Shown: positions 8,353 through 17,682, numbered from the stretch's first letter. The stretch is 64,000 nt of DNA from Winogradskyella sp. PC-19 (GCF_002163855.1 NZ_CP019332.1:223213-287212), one strand, 5' to 3'. Notes: generated by a model from the sequence alone, not told the origin. A program made the numbers and translations.

Positions 8353-8717
8353 TCCAATCTATTATTTTTTATCAGCGAGTCCATTTCCGCTTGATATTTT
8401 TCTCGCCAGTCTTTTCCGTTTCTTTTATTCAGATACTTTTCAATTTCTGCGTTATAAGCTTCAATTCCGCGAATAGTTGGTCCAGTTTGGTTACAGCTTG
8501 TATAATGTTCGTGAAATCCATACTCTTCTTTCAGTCCAATACAAGGAACTCCGCAAGGATGTAAAGGTGGTTCAGTTGTTACAATTCTTGCAGAATTTCT
8601 CCAACCGTCAATCTTTGCAGTCAAATAATTAAATCGGTTAAAAAGTCCGAATTGCCAAAATAAAATTCCGACTAATAAGAGTCCAATTCCGATTGTTATT
8701 TTCTTTTTGCGTTTCAT
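8349..8717 (-). CDS. Cassette membrane-anchored protein, 122 residues
   Basis: A basic start (MKRKKK) and one hydrophobic segment (about residues 8-24) suggest an N-terminal membrane anchor with the rest in the periplasm. The soluble part has a Cys/Pro pattern (PPLHPCGVPCIGL) and a third Cys (SCNQTGP), which could form disulfides outside the cytoplasm. It is the first gene of its cassette and is coupled to the lipoprotein by an ATGA overlap. No family is recognised. Confidence 0.65.
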   Translation of the reverse strand: MKRKKKITIGIGLLLVGILFWQFGLFNRFNYLTAKIDGWRNSARIVTTEPPLHPCGVPCIGLKEEYGFHEHYTSCNQTGPTIRGIEAYNAEIEKYLNKRNGKDWREKYQAEMDSLIKNNRLE

Positions 8718-8725
8718 TGTTCAAC

Positions 8726-8932
8726 TTGCGTACAACGGACTTGTGTATGAAACGTAGCGTGCAAAAAGGCACTAACATTTCGGGTTAACACAGAGCCGAA
8801 TTTTTATATTTTGTTTTTAATTTTTCTCTTTTTAAAAGCCAAATTAAAAATTTGGCGGACTTTCTAAATATACACAACCCTTTCGTTTAAGCTCTTATTA
8901 GCTATGTTTTATACACCGTGTTGTGCGCTAGC
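8726..8932. repeat. attC-like site 6 (long class)
   Basis: Core AAC at 8734-8736 and GTT at 8920-8922, 189 bp. The inner hairpin is GCCAAATT-AAAA-AATTTGGC, a covarying version of that in sites 2 and 7. The outer arms ACTTGTGTATGAAACGTAGC and AGCTATGTTTTATACACCG pair. Confidence 0.85.
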
Positions 8933-8937
8933 TTTTT

Positions 8938-9531
8938 TTAATCAGATTGATGAATCCAATACAATTTTCCATTTTTATATGTTATAATTCCACCACCAGC
9001 TTCTTCTTTTCCAACATATATACTTGGTCGTTCCAAATTCACAGTTTTGTCTCCAATTAATTCTCCATCCTCGACTATAATCTCAAAAGTTTCCTTATCA
9101 TAGACAACACACCACAAGTTAACCCAGCCAATAGCATTTGGAAATCCTTTATATTCTTCTTTTCCACAGCCTATTGAAATTGGATTCTGTCCTTTTTCCT
9201 CAATTATCAACTTAGGGCAGTCTTTTTTGTCAAAGTATACTCGTTCTAAAATTCCGTTTCCATTTAGGTCAATACTTATTGTATCGGTAATACGATATTC
9301 TTTATATTTTTTAAATTCAAAAAACTCAGGATGTGTCCAATTACCGGTCGTATTTTTTTCAGCATTCAATGATTCTTTCTCTACTTTGGTCAGCTCTATT
9401 TTTTCCTTAACTGCCTTAGTTTCGATATTAGGTTTTACTTCTTTAATTTCAGTTTTAGTGTTCTCGTTTTCTTTGTTTTTACAACTAAAAAATATGAGTG
9501 ATATTAAAATCAGAAAGAAATAGTTTTTCAT
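8938..9531 (-). CDS. Cassette lipoprotein, 197 residues
   Basis: The signal peptide ends in IFFSC, a lipobox at residue 17, and is followed by a charged Lys/Glu linker (about residues 18-55). The C-terminal domain contains IDLNGNGILERVYFDKKDC, reminiscent of the short Asp/Asn loop of secreted proteins with FG-GAP or calcium-type repeats, and a GGIITYKNGKLYWIHQSD end. It is a single-gene cassette. The function is unknown and an envelope location is inferred. Confidence 0.65.
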   Translation of the reverse strand: MKNYFFLILISLIFFSCKNKENENTKTEIKEVKPNIETKAVKEKIELTKVEKESLNAEKNTTGNWTHPEFFEFKKYKEYRITDTISIDLNGNGILERVYFDKKDCPKLIIEEKGQNPISIGCGKEEYKGFPNAIGWVNLWCVVYDKETFEIIVEDGELIGDKTVNLERPSIYVGKEEAGGGIITYKNGKLYWIHQSD

Positions 9532-9548
9532 TTAGTTCAATTTTTCGG

Positions 9549-9755
9549 GCTTGCGCACAACGACTCGGCTATGGTTAGTACGGGAATTAAAATTACTGAA
9601 TTTCCGATTAAGCACTTAGCCAAAACTTTTTATTTTGTTTTATCTTTTCATTTTTAAAGCCAAATCAAAAGATTTGGCGGACTTTATAAAAATACACTAA
9701 ACTTTGGGTTAAGCAACAAAACCCGTATTAATTATAGCCATTGTTGCCAGTAGTT
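9549..9755. repeat. attC-like site 7 (long class)
   Basis: Core AAC at 9559-9561 and GTT at 9743-9745, 187 bp. The outer arms GGCTATGGTTAGTACGGG and CCCGTATTAATTATAGCC pair although they differ from all other sites. The inner hairpin is GCCAAATC-AAAA-GATTTGGC. Confidence 0.87.
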
Positions 9756-9765
9756 TTTTGTCCGT

Positions 9766-10473
9766 TTAATAAAAATCATAATATAAGCTCCATTCATTTG
9801 TTTGGTCATTTTTTGCAAACATTAAACTTCCGCTGTCAATTACATTTAGGTTTATTTTTTCGTCAGATGAAATTTGAAATACAAACTCAAATCCGTTTCC
9901 AAATCCTTCGTCTATACCAATTCCAGGTTGACAAAAAGATGGAAATCCACCAATTTTGTGCTCATATTGATGAAAGTCAGCTATGTCATAATAGTCTTCA
10001 ATTTCTCCATTGTTTTCAAGTTCAAGTATTTCATCTTCTGTTTCGGATGACAAACCTCCACCATCCCAAATTGGACAATCCTGCTTTTTTTCCGCTTTTA
10101 AAGGAAATTGCTTTATTAAAGATTTTGGGTTTGATAAATCTTTAATAGTGATATTTTCTAAGTTTTCGTATTCTCTTATTAACCAATTTTCTCCCATTTT
10201 CTCAAAGCATTCTGGATATTCATTTGAGATAAAAACTGTCAATATTTTTGTGTTTGATATTTTAGGATGAATAAAAGGTAAATTCGGAATGTAAATTTGA
10301 GCTAAGGGAAACATTAATTCTCCGTTTTTGTCGGTCGGAATAGTTTCCTCAGATTTGTAAGCGGAAACCTTTCCAATCCAACTTTCTTTAATTGTATTTT
10401 CAGGTCTAAATCCACCAACTGTAAAAACGGTAGTGTCTTTAGAAATTTTGTCTTTTACTTCCTTAATTGTCAA
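9766..10473 (-). CDS. DUF1963 (YwqG-like) cassette protein, TTG start
   Basis: 235 residues, cytosolic. MFPLAQIYIPNLPF near residue 75, HKIGGFPSFCQPGI near 180 and a C-terminal DSGSLMF motif match the DUF1963/YwqG fold, whose function is unknown. The frame has no ATG before conserved sequence: the first codon is TTG at 10471-10473, and the next Met is at about residue 74. TTG is therefore the likely start, or the original ATG was lost at the cassette boundary. It is a single-gene cassette. Confidence 0.78.
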   Translation of the reverse strand: MTIKEVKDKISKDTTVFTVGGFRPENTIKESWIGKVSAYKSEETIPTDKNGELMFPLAQIYIPNLPFIHPKISNTKILTVFISNEYPECFEKMGENWLIREYENLENITIKDLSNPKSLIKQFPLKAEKKQDCPIWDGGGLSSETEDEILELENNGEIEDYYDIADFHQYEHKIGGFPSFCQPGIGIDEGFGNGFEFVFQISSDEKINLNVIDSGSLMFAKNDQTNEWSLYYDFY

Positions 10474-10491
10474 TTTCGTTCGTTTTTTTTA

Positions 10492-10637
10492 AATTACTGG
10501 CAACGTGTTTGTGTATGGTTAGTTGCGTGTTTAAGCAACTAATTTAGTAAACAAAAACGAACGCGAGAAAATTCCGAAGGAATTTTCCAAATAGGCAACG
10601 ACCAAAGCAATTAATTATACACGTTGTTGGCATTAGT
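10492..10637. repeat. attC-like site 8 (short class)
   Basis: Core AAC at 10502-10504 and GTT at 10626-10628, 127 bp. The tip hairpin is AAAATTCC-GAA-GGAATTTT. The outer arms GTGTATGGTTAGTTGCG and AGCAATTAATTATACAC pair. Confidence 0.88.
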
Positions 10638-11498
10638 TTTTCTTTTTACATATTCTGAAACTAATTTCTTGCTATTTCTCGATGTTACCATACAACCTTC
10701 CAATGTTACTATTGTAGGTAATTCAGAGTAAACTTTGTCAATCCAATTATCAATTAATTCAGAGTTTTTAAATTCAGATTTGTTTTTCATATAATGTTCA
10801 AATGCCATTAGTCTTGTGCTCGGATTCTTGCTATACATAAGAGTTTGACAAATTTCTGATGACATACTTTTACTTTCCTTTGAGAATATTGCTCTATTTG
10901 TAAAAATACTATTTGCTTCGCCACCATAATAACCATATCTCGTTCCTGAAAATGGTGTCATTAGAAAGCGTAAATTTTCGTTTAGAACAAAATCCGACTT
11001 TATATCCATTAAAGGATTTTCCATTTCTTCAATATTGTAATATCGATTGTATATTCTATTGTCCTCTATTTTAAAAATTCCTGAATATAGATTTAGATAA
11101 CGTTCTGTCAATAATTTATTTCTTGGTATTTGCGGTGAGAGTTCATAGGAAATAATTTGCCCATCTTTTAAAAGCACGTTATAAAAGATACTAACATAGC
11201 CTTTTCCCATACTAGCTTCAATTTGTTCGTATCCAAATCCTAAATTAGTTTTCCTATCTTTTTTGTCTATTTTAAAAATGTCGACAATATTCCTTTCGTC
11301 TTTTTTCAAAACCTTTTTTAAATCTGATAAGAAAAGAGAATCCTCTTTGACCCAACTTTCATTAATAGAATCTAATTCATAAGGGTCTATATATTCCGAT
11401 ATTAGTTTGCTATTAAAATCAGTCGTTACATTCAGCTCATCCCTTTTGCAAGACACTAATAGTGCGAAAATCAAAATGTATATATGTTTGAATTTCAT
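10611..11498 (-). CDS. Cassette lipoprotein, about 295 residues
   Basis: The ATG at 11498 is preferred over a TTG at 11507 because it starts a standard signal peptide (MKFKHIYILIFALLVSC) with a lipobox Cys at residue 17. The mature part shows no motif I recognise; it is mixed alpha/beta with several Trp and Tyr residues. The reading frame passes the core GTT and stops inside recombination site 8, adding ANNVYN encoded by the site. It is a single-gene cassette. Confidence 0.68.
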   Translation of the reverse strand: MKFKHIYILIFALLVSCKRDELNVTTDFNSKLISEYIDPYELDSINESWVKEDSLFLSDLKKVLKKDERNIVDIFKIDKKDRKTNLGFGYEQIEASMGKGYVSIFYNVLLKDGQIISYELSPQIPRNKLLTERYLNLYSGIFKIEDNRIYNRYYNIEEMENPLMDIKSDFVLNENLRFLMTPFSGTRYGYYGGEANSIFTNRAIFSKESKSMSSEICQTLMYSKNPSTRLMAFEHYMKNKSEFKNSELIDNWIDKVYSELPTIVTLEGCMVTSRNSKKLVSEYVKRKTNANNVYN

Positions 11499-11508
11499 TC
11501 GGTTCAAA

Positions 11509-11649
11509 TTAATGCCAACGTGTATGTGTATGATTAGTTGCGTTTTTAAGCACGTAATTTAGCAAATAAAAACCGAATAGAATATTCCGCAGGAATATTC
11601 GCAAGTAGGCAAGAACCAAGCAATTAATTATACACGGTGTTCTACGCAG
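11509..11649. repeat. attC-like site 9 (short class)
   Basis: Core AAC at 11517-11519 and GTT at 11639-11641, 125 bp. The tip hairpin is GAATATTCC-GCA-GGAATATTC. The private right core is GTTCTACGCA, the only one in the array with C directly after GTT. Confidence 0.88.
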
Positions 11650-12283
11650 TTTTTATTCTTTTCAAATTGTTCATCTGTTGTTCAAATCCTTGAAATTTAG
11701 TATTTATGTCTGGTGTATAATTCCTAGAAGTCCATTCTTGATACAATTCTAAATAATCATCCATTACGTTCGTTCCATTTATTTTGTCAGTCCATTTTAG
11801 AGCCATCATTGCACCAGTTTGGTCATAATGCAAGTCTTTTCGTGTCAGATAATAATCAAGATATTTTTTCAGGTATTCAATTCCGTTTTGAGTATTGAAT
11901 TTGGCTAAAGTCAAACAATATCCATTTCCTGCGTAACAAACTTGGCTTTTTAAAAGATGAATTCCAATTATATCCTCAACAGTTTTAAATTCCATTATTG
12001 AGGCGAAATATGCTCCAACAATTCTTGTTCTCCAATTAAAATCTCCGAGTAATTTTTTAACGACTTCTAAATTAAGTTCCGCTTTTATTGGCTCAAAATT
12101 CCTAATGAATTCGTCCGCTTTATTTATTCCGAACATATAAAATGGAACACACCATTTTTTGATAAATTCAGCTTCGAGTTTGTTTTCGTTAGAATAATGT
12201 TCCAACTCAGCGAATGGACTTGAATGTCTGATAGTTGCTCCAGCAGAATGTAATTCAATTTGTTTCTTTGTTTTCTCGTCCAT
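11642..12283 (-). CDS. DUF6000-like cassette protein
   Basis: 213 residues, cytosolic and mostly helical. The stretch LLGDFNWRTRIVGAYFASIM is characteristic of proteins I know as DUF6000. A C-terminal helical part (YLELYQEW) follows. The stop TAG overlaps the private core GTTCTACGC, so the cassette is compact. The function of the family is unknown; it is often found among immunity-like or accessory genes. Confidence 0.75.
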   Translation of the reverse strand: MDEKTKKQIELHSAGATIRHSSPFAELEHYSNENKLEAEFIKKWCVPFYMFGINKADEFIRNFEPIKAELNLEVVKKLLGDFNWRTRIVGAYFASIMEFKTVEDIIGIHLLKSQVCYAGNGYCLTLAKFNTQNGIEYLKKYLDYYLTRKDLHYDQTGAMMALKWTDKINGTNVMDDYLELYQEWTSRNYTPDINTKFQGFEQQMNNLKRIKTA

Positions 12284-12299
12284 TGTTGGTTTGGTTAAA

Positions 12300-12440
12300 T
12301 TGCGTAGAACGGTCTAGTGTATGATTTCGTTGCGTGTTTCAGCAACTAATTAAGCAAATACAAACCGAATAGAAAATCCGCGAGGATTTTCGTAAGTAGG
12401 CGAGTACTAGCAATGAATTATACACGGTGTTAGCATACGT
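12300..12440. repeat. attC-like site 10 (short class)
   Basis: Core AAC at 12308-12310 and GTT at 12429-12431, 124 bp. The tip hairpin is GAAAATCC-GCGA-GGATTTTC, shared with the site at 18562. Confidence 0.88.
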
Positions 12441-12443
12441 TAT

Positions 12444-13346
12444 TTATAGTTTTTTCAGCAATACATAGTCATTATCAAAGTCCTCAACTTTCAAAATTCT
12501 TTTCGGACTACAAGAACTTTCACGATATGCAATTTCTGGATTTCCATAATCGACTTTGGTTCGGTTAAAGCATCCTTGTTTTTTTAAAACGACATAAATT
12601 GTTCCGCTTTTTAAATCGTCATTTGATAATTGAATTCCACAATTAAAAGGAATGGTTTTTGAATGAGAAAAATCATTGCCATAATCAGCGTAATTACCAA
12701 GATACGAACCGTAATCTTTCCACCTCCTAAATTTATATCCTTGTGTTCCCAAGTATTTTAATTCTCCGTTGTTCATTTGATAAACTAAAATTGGTGGTAA
12801 TGAAGGATTGTTGTTTTCTGAAGTTATTGAAACTCGTGCCATAATATGACTATTTCCTCTTTCTGCATCTCTTAAAAAGTATTGACTACCATAATCATCA
12901 AAAGACCAACGTTTACCTTTCCAAATCTTGTCAAATCGTAATGATAAATCTCCATATTTTACTCTTGTTGTGGGTTTCAAAACTTTATAGCCAAGAGCCT
13001 TTTTCCTTTCTGCCTCGATTCTCTTTTGCTCAATCGTTTTATCAATTTTTGCTATTTCCTTTGAAGCAATAGTTGCGTCATTAGTTCCTTTGAAATTATC
13101 TACGATTCCTTGAAATTCAATTTTAGCACTATTCAGATTTTTTTCAGCAAGAAGTTTTTTTGCTCGAATAAACCTATTTTCTGCTGTATTTTTAATTTCA
13201 GTTAATTCAGCCGAACAGTTATTCAATTCCGCTTTTGTCTGTTCAAGTTCAGTTTTTAATTCCGATAACTGCTTTTTGGTTTCTCCGTCCGAACAACTGA
13301 ACAGTAATAATGTTCCAAAAGTAAGTGCGAGTAAATTTCTTTTCAT
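12444..13346 (-). CDS. Cassette lipoprotein with coiled coil, 300 residues
   Basis: A signal peptide with lipobox LLFSC (Cys at residue 18) is followed by a coiled coil at about residues 25-55 (QLSELKTELEQTKAELNN), then a helical segment resembling a TPR-type repeat (60-115). A beta-rich C-terminal domain has paired Cys (QGCFNRT, SSCSPKR). An outer-envelope location is likely. No known family is recognised for the C-terminal domain. It is a single-gene cassette and the stop codon lies just before the core. Confidence 0.68.
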   Translation of the reverse strand: MKRNLLALTFGTLLLFSCSDGETKKQLSELKTELEQTKAELNNCSAELTEIKNTAENRFIRAKKLLAEKNLNSAKIEFQGIVDNFKGTNDATIASKEIAKIDKTIEQKRIEAERKKALGYKVLKPTTRVKYGDLSLRFDKIWKGKRWSFDDYGSQYFLRDAERGNSHIMARVSITSENNNPSLPPILVYQMNNGELKYLGTQGYKFRRWKDYGSYLGNYADYGNDFSHSKTIPFNCGIQLSNDDLKSGTIYVVLKKQGCFNRTKVDYGNPEIAYRESSCSPKRILKVEDFDNDYVLLKKL

Positions 13347-13414
13347 TCTGTTGATGGTTTGTAATAATTGTAAATCTATTACGAAAATTTTAATGTTTAT
13401 TGTGGTTTTCCGTA

Positions 13415-13557
13415 ATGTATGCTAACGTGTTTGTGTATGATTTCGTTGCGTGTTTAAGCACTAAAGTTAGCAAATAAATCACAGATAGAAAGTCCGCGAG
13501 GACTTTCGTAAGTAGGCTATTACTAGCAATGAATTATACACGGTGTTGTAGGTAGTT
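13415..13557. repeat. attC-like site 11 (short class)
   Basis: Core AAC at 13424-13426 and GTT at 13545-13547, 124 bp. The tip hairpin is GAAAGTCC-GCGA-GGACTTTC. It is nearly identical to the next site at 14767, which points to recent duplication or gene conversion between neighbouring sites. Confidence 0.9.
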
Positions 13558-14748
13558 TTTATTCCACACTACATATCCAATTAGTCCAATTCCGATAATA
13601 ATCATTCCTACAATACCAATTTTCAGCCCTAACATTGGGTTATCATATAATTTGTCATTAAACAACCCAAAAACGAAATAAATTAATTTTGTAGGCAGGA
13701 ATGCCAAACTAATTAGAATTGCTAAATATTTTGGATTAGAATATTTTGTTAAAACCGAATGAATTATTGGTGCAATATGAATTTCCGAAATTGCAAGAAA
13801 AAATAATGAAATCAAATAAGTTATTGTATGCTGTTCAGTCGGTATTTCTGGAATCAGAAACAATATTCCAAATGATATTACTCCAAAAACAAACCCAAGC
13901 ATTAATTTAAAGAATTGACTACTGTAAAAATATGTCCACAAAATAATTGCAATTATACTAATGGGTAAAATGAAAATAGAGTTGATTGATTGCCATAAAT
14001 GATTTGGAATACCTAAAGTTGATATTTCGCTCAATTGTAATTGTAAATCAAAAGTCCGAATGCTTGATAATTCGTAGAATCCCCAAAATAAACCAACAAC
14101 AATAAATGCAATTAAGATGTTTAAAATTCTTTTACTTATTGGAAACTCATTTTTCTCAATTTCATCCAATCTTTTTTCCTTTGTAAGAACGATTGGAATT
14201 ATTGAGATTAACATTAAGATTCCAGATAAAACGAATCCAATATTGTAGCCATATTTTTCTCCTAAATAACCAATTAATAAAATACCCAAAAATGAACCTA
14301 AATTTATTGCGAGATAAAATATCGTGAATCCTGAATCTAAAAGTTTAGTCTTATTCAAATACGTCTTTCCAAAATTTGAGATGACATTTGGTGTGAAAAA
14401 CCCACTTCCTAAAACGACAAGAAATAAACCTAAATAAAGTCCAGTTGTGGAAGGAATGCACAAACTAAAAGCTCCGATTGCTTGAATAATTCCACCTATT
14501 ATTATTGATTTTTTATTTCCGATTAGTAAGTCTCCAAAAAGAGCTCCAACGATTTGAGAAAAAACTAATGAAGCTGTAAACCAACCATAAATGCTTAATG
14601 CTTCAGTTCTTTCCATTTTCAGCGTCTCTCCAACCATATAAAGAACCACAAGAGCTCTAAAACCATAATAAGATGCTCTTTCCAACATTCTGGAAATAGA
14701 GTAGTAGAGAGTTTCTTTTGTGTGTTTCTGATTCTGAATTTTTTCCAT
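13534..14748 (-). CDS. POT/PTR-family proton-coupled peptide transporter
   Basis: 404 residues with about 12 membrane segments. The N-terminal MLERASYYGFRALVVLYM corresponds to the ERxxYYGxR-type motif of POT transporters, and FTIFYLAINLGSF matches the PTR2 family signature in TM5. POT proteins import di- and tripeptides with protons. It is shorter than most family members (450-550). The frame passes the core and ends in recombination site 11, so the last residues (NYLQHRV) come from the site. A transporter this large is unusual cargo for a cassette. Confidence 0.82.
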   Translation of the reverse strand: MEKIQNQKHTKETLYYSISRMLERASYYGFRALVVLYMVGETLKMERTEALSIYGWFTASLVFSQIVGALFGDLLIGNKKSIIIGGIIQAIGAFSLCIPSTTGLYLGLFLVVLGSGFFTPNVISNFGKTYLNKTKLLDSGFTIFYLAINLGSFLGILLIGYLGEKYGYNIGFVLSGILMLISIIPIVLTKEKRLDEIEKNEFPISKRILNILIAFIVVGLFWGFYELSSIRTFDLQLQLSEISTLGIPNHLWQSINSIFILPISIIAIILWTYFYSSQFFKLMLGFVFGVISFGILFLIPEIPTEQHTITYLISLFFLAISEIHIAPIIHSVLTKYSNPKYLAILISLAFLPTKLIYFVFGLFNDKLYDNPMLGLKIGIVGMIIIGIGLIGYVVWNKNYLQHRV

Positions 14749-14766
14749 TAAGTTTCTTGGGTTGGT

Positions 14767-14911
14767 AAATTACCTACAACGTGTTTGTGTATGATTTCGT
14801 TGCGTGTTTAAGCACTAAAGTTAGCAAATAAATCATAGATAGAAAGTCCGCGAGGACTTTCGTAGGTAGGCTATAACTAGCAATGAATTATACACATTGT
14901 TGTGCGTAGTT
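14767..14911. repeat. attC-like site 12 (short class)
   Basis: Core AAC at 14778-14780 and GTT at 14899-14901, 124 bp. The tip hairpin is GAAAGTCC-GCGA-GGACTTTC. The outer arms GTGTATGATTTCGTTGCG and AGCAATGAATTATACAC pair. Confidence 0.9.
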
Positions 14912-14912
14912 T

Positions 14913-16034
14913 TTATTCCAAATCCCAATCATCAATTTCAAACCACGCAGATTTCCCTTTTTTTAAATATTTTACTATTCTTTTCTCTGGACGAGTCCAT
15001 TTTTTAGTTTTCTCATTTAAAATCCGAATGTTATCATTATTATAAATTACGATACCTTTCCTATCACAACTTTCAAGAACCTTGACATTGATTTTTAAAT
15101 TTTCTGCATCTTTTTCAATTAGAATTCCTTTAACAATACAAGTGTCGTCCATCCATTTGTCTTCCTGACTTTGGCTGGTAAATTCATAGTTATAATTGAA
15201 CTCCAAAACATCGCCAATATTAAATTCAGCGAATGTCTCTCTCTTTTCTTCCAATTCTTTTTTCTCTCGTTCTAATTCATCCGCTTTTGCTTTTTCTTCC
15301 CATTCTACATATTCTTTTACTTGTTCCTCAAATCTGATGTCTTCATTCTTTAAAGAACGGTAAAAGCTTTCTAAAATCACAACAGACATTGATTCTGGAT
15401 GACCAATTTTATTATCTCTGAAAAATTTAGAAAGACGAGAACCTCCCCAAAGTTGCCAGTTATTTCTCATCCATAATCCAATTCCAAATCTGTAATTTCC
15501 ATTAATATATTCTTTTTCAGTAAGTTTTGTGATTTTTACTTTTAAGCTGTCTGAATAAATCTTATTTAGTGAATTTATAGCATCATCAAGGTCTTTTGGA
15601 ATATAATGTCCTCGCAAACTATCTGTTGTATGTCTGACTTTATTTTCCTCGTTCCATTTGAACTCTAATTTTTTAAAAGGTTCAATTATCTTTTGTTCAT
15701 TAAATTCTCCGTTGTTCAGATATTCTTTAAAGGCAATCAAAATAACTTCAGTTTGATGTTGTGACACACCTTTGTTGTCCAAATACTTTACAATTCTTGA
15801 ACCATAATTATCTCTATCAGTCCAATTGAAAATCGTCTTGTATTCTCCGCCCCAAGGATAACTTATCTTTTTAATAGTATCGTTTCCACTTCTCTTAATT
15901 TGACTTTTAATACTGTCAGAAGCGTGAACATTTAGATAAGAAACTGCTTTTTTTAAATTTTTTGGTGATTTGGTTTCTTGTCCGAATATTGGAATAGAAA
16001 AGATTAAAAGCAGTAAAATAGTCGAGAATTTCAT
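14913..16034 (-). CDS. Secreted protein with two DUF6794-like repeats
   Basis: 373 residues with a cleavable signal peptide (ending about PIFGQ, residue 19). Residues 145-210 carry the DUF6794 pattern (DAINSLNKIYSDSLK, MRNNWQLWGGSRLSKFF, HPESMSVVILESFYR). Residues 25-105 are a diverged second copy (SYLNVHASDSIKSQIK, YGSRIVKYL). A Lys/Glu-rich helix (about 245-270) links to a beta-rich C-terminal domain. It is a single-gene cassette; the function is unknown and a periplasmic location is likely. Confidence 0.72.
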   Translation of the reverse strand: MKFSTILLLLIFSIPIFGQETKSPKNLKKAVSYLNVHASDSIKSQIKRSGNDTIKKISYPWGGEYKTIFNWTDRDNYGSRIVKYLDNKGVSQHQTEVILIAFKEYLNNGEFNEQKIIEPFKKLEFKWNEENKVRHTTDSLRGHYIPKDLDDAINSLNKIYSDSLKVKITKLTEKEYINGNYRFGIGLWMRNNWQLWGGSRLSKFFRDNKIGHPESMSVVILESFYRSLKNEDIRFEEQVKEYVEWEEKAKADELEREKKELEEKRETFAEFNIGDVLEFNYNYEFTSQSQEDKWMDDTCIVKGILIEKDAENLKINVKVLESCDRKGIVIYNNDNIRILNEKTKKWTRPEKRIVKYLKKGKSAWFEIDDWDLE

Positions 16035-16131
16035 TTTTCAGTTATTTAGTTTCTCGAAAATAATTCGTTTCTTTTTATCATAAAAGCCATAATGAGTGAA
16101 CTATGTTTTTCGTTGAGTAACGAGGTTTCTT

Positions 16132-16276
16132 AAATTACGCACAACGGTTAGGTATAAGAATAGTTGCGTGGTTAAGTCACTAATTTAGCAAACAAAAACT
16201 AGCCAGAGGAAAATCCGAAGGATTTTCCGAGTAAGCAATGACCAAGCAATTATTTTTATACAATGTTAGCTACCGT
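16132..16276. repeat. attC-like site 13 (short class)
   Basis: Core AAC at 16143-16145 and GTT at 16265-16267, 125 bp. The tip hairpin is GGAAAATCC-GAA-GGATTTTCC. The outer arms GGTATAAGAATAGTTGCG and AAGCAATTATTTTTATAC pair. Confidence 0.88.
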
Positions 16277-17663
16277 ATTTTTTTAGTTTTTCTTTTAATT
16301 CAATTTCGCTTATCGGTTGCACTTCAACAAATTCTTCTTCATTTTCTCCAATTACTATAACTTTCTCGCCAAAGGTAAGTCCGCTATTATCAAATCCAAT
16401 TGATATGATTATTGCTTTTTCTCCTTTAGGTAATTTGTTGTAACCATCTTCATTTTTCGTAAACCAATATTCATTTGTTGATTTTTCTATTCCGCTTAAA
16501 ATGACATTTCTTTCTTCTAAAATTAGACTTGTTAAATTTGACTTTGTCGAAGTCTTTACAGCTAATTTAGTTGGACTTGCTTTTGGGTCTTCGTAAAAGA
16601 AATCTACATTAATCCATCCAAAATTTATTGCGTCGTAGGTTATAAGAACATTATTCAGTTCCTTGAGTTTTGTTGTGTCAATTATTCGGCTTGTGTCAAT
16701 TTTAGTGAGCTTTTGAGATGCGAATTTTTTATAAAGTTCAATTTTCCAACGTCCGTGTTCTTTTGCATCTTTTAATATTGACTCGTGAGCTTCTTTTTGC
16801 ATTTCCGTTCTAGGGCCTCCATAAAGTCCTGGTGGAATATTATTTAAATGGTAATTGACACTTTCTGTTGAATCTTTGATAAAATATTGAACAGTCAACT
16901 CGTCAATTTCCCAAAGGTTCTTATCAAGATTATTTATGTAAATATTTAAAACATCTTTCCAACAAGTTGTGCTAAATCTATCAGAAAATTCTTTTGTAGC
17001 TAAAAGTGTGTTTTCAAAATCGGTTATGTTCCCATAATAGTTGTAATCCGTATATTTTAATGTATCTGTAGTAATGCCATAATAGTTAGAACATTCTGTC
17101 CAAAACCGATTTTTACTTATAAATTTTATAGGATAAGGTGTTAAAGATTTTGATGGTTCTTCTATTTTGTCCCAATTGATTAATCCATTTTCTTCTCTGA
17201 TTCCTAAAAATATTTTAGCATCTGCTTTATTTCCTTTTTGAGGAATTTGCAATCTTATAGATTTTCCATTTGCTATTTTTAATTCATTCCCGTTTTCATC
17301 ATTTGCCGACAAAAAAACCATTCCTAACGATTCAAGAATTTTATCGTTATGCATAGTTTGCAAATTAGAAGCGATAAAGTCCGATTTAGTGAAATTTTCT
17401 TTAATTTCTATAAAAACGTTTTTAGAAATACCATTACCATTTTGGTCAACAATTGAATTTTCTGGAATAAGTAGAATTGTTCCACTTTTTCCAACTAGCG
17501 TATTCGGTTGAGATGGATTAATTTCAAATACTTGACCTTTATTGATGGATTCTAAAGCACTTATTAATTCAGTCGGAAGGTTCCCGAATTCTTGATTTAT
17601 TTCTTTTTCCTTTGCACAGCTTAAGACTGTGCAAGCCATCAATAAGAAAAGAATTTTATTCAT
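16266..17663 (-). CDS. Cassette lipoprotein with ZU5-like N-terminal domain
   Basis: 465 residues. The lipobox TVLSC (Cys at 16) marks a lipoprotein. Residues about 45-150 (GTILLIPENSIVDQNGNGI, then NVFIEIKENF and KILESLGMVFLSA) resemble the ZU5/beta-sandwich domains common in Bacteroidota surface proteins; this call is tentative. The middle has WTECSNYYGITTDTLKYTDY, and the last third is a second beta-rich domain. Its stop TAA is formed by the recombination core (GCTAAC). It is a single-gene cassette. Confidence 0.68.
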   Translation of the reverse strand: MNKILFLLMACTVLSCAKEKEINQEFGNLPTELISALESINKGQVFEINPSQPNTLVGKSGTILLIPENSIVDQNGNGISKNVFIEIKENFTKSDFIASNLQTMHNDKILESLGMVFLSANDENGNELKIANGKSIRLQIPQKGNKADAKIFLGIREENGLINWDKIEEPSKSLTPYPIKFISKNRFWTECSNYYGITTDTLKYTDYNYYGNITDFENTLLATKEFSDRFSTTCWKDVLNIYINNLDKNLWEIDELTVQYFIKDSTESVNYHLNNIPPGLYGGPRTEMQKEAHESILKDAKEHGRWKIELYKKFASQKLTKIDTSRIIDTTKLKELNNVLITYDAINFGWINVDFFYEDPKASPTKLAVKTSTKSNLTSLILEERNVILSGIEKSTNEYWFTKNEDGYNKLPKGEKAIIISIGFDNSGLTFGEKVIVIGENEEEFVEVQPISEIELKEKLKKYGS

Positions 17664-17682
17664 GTGTTCGGGTGTTTGTTTA

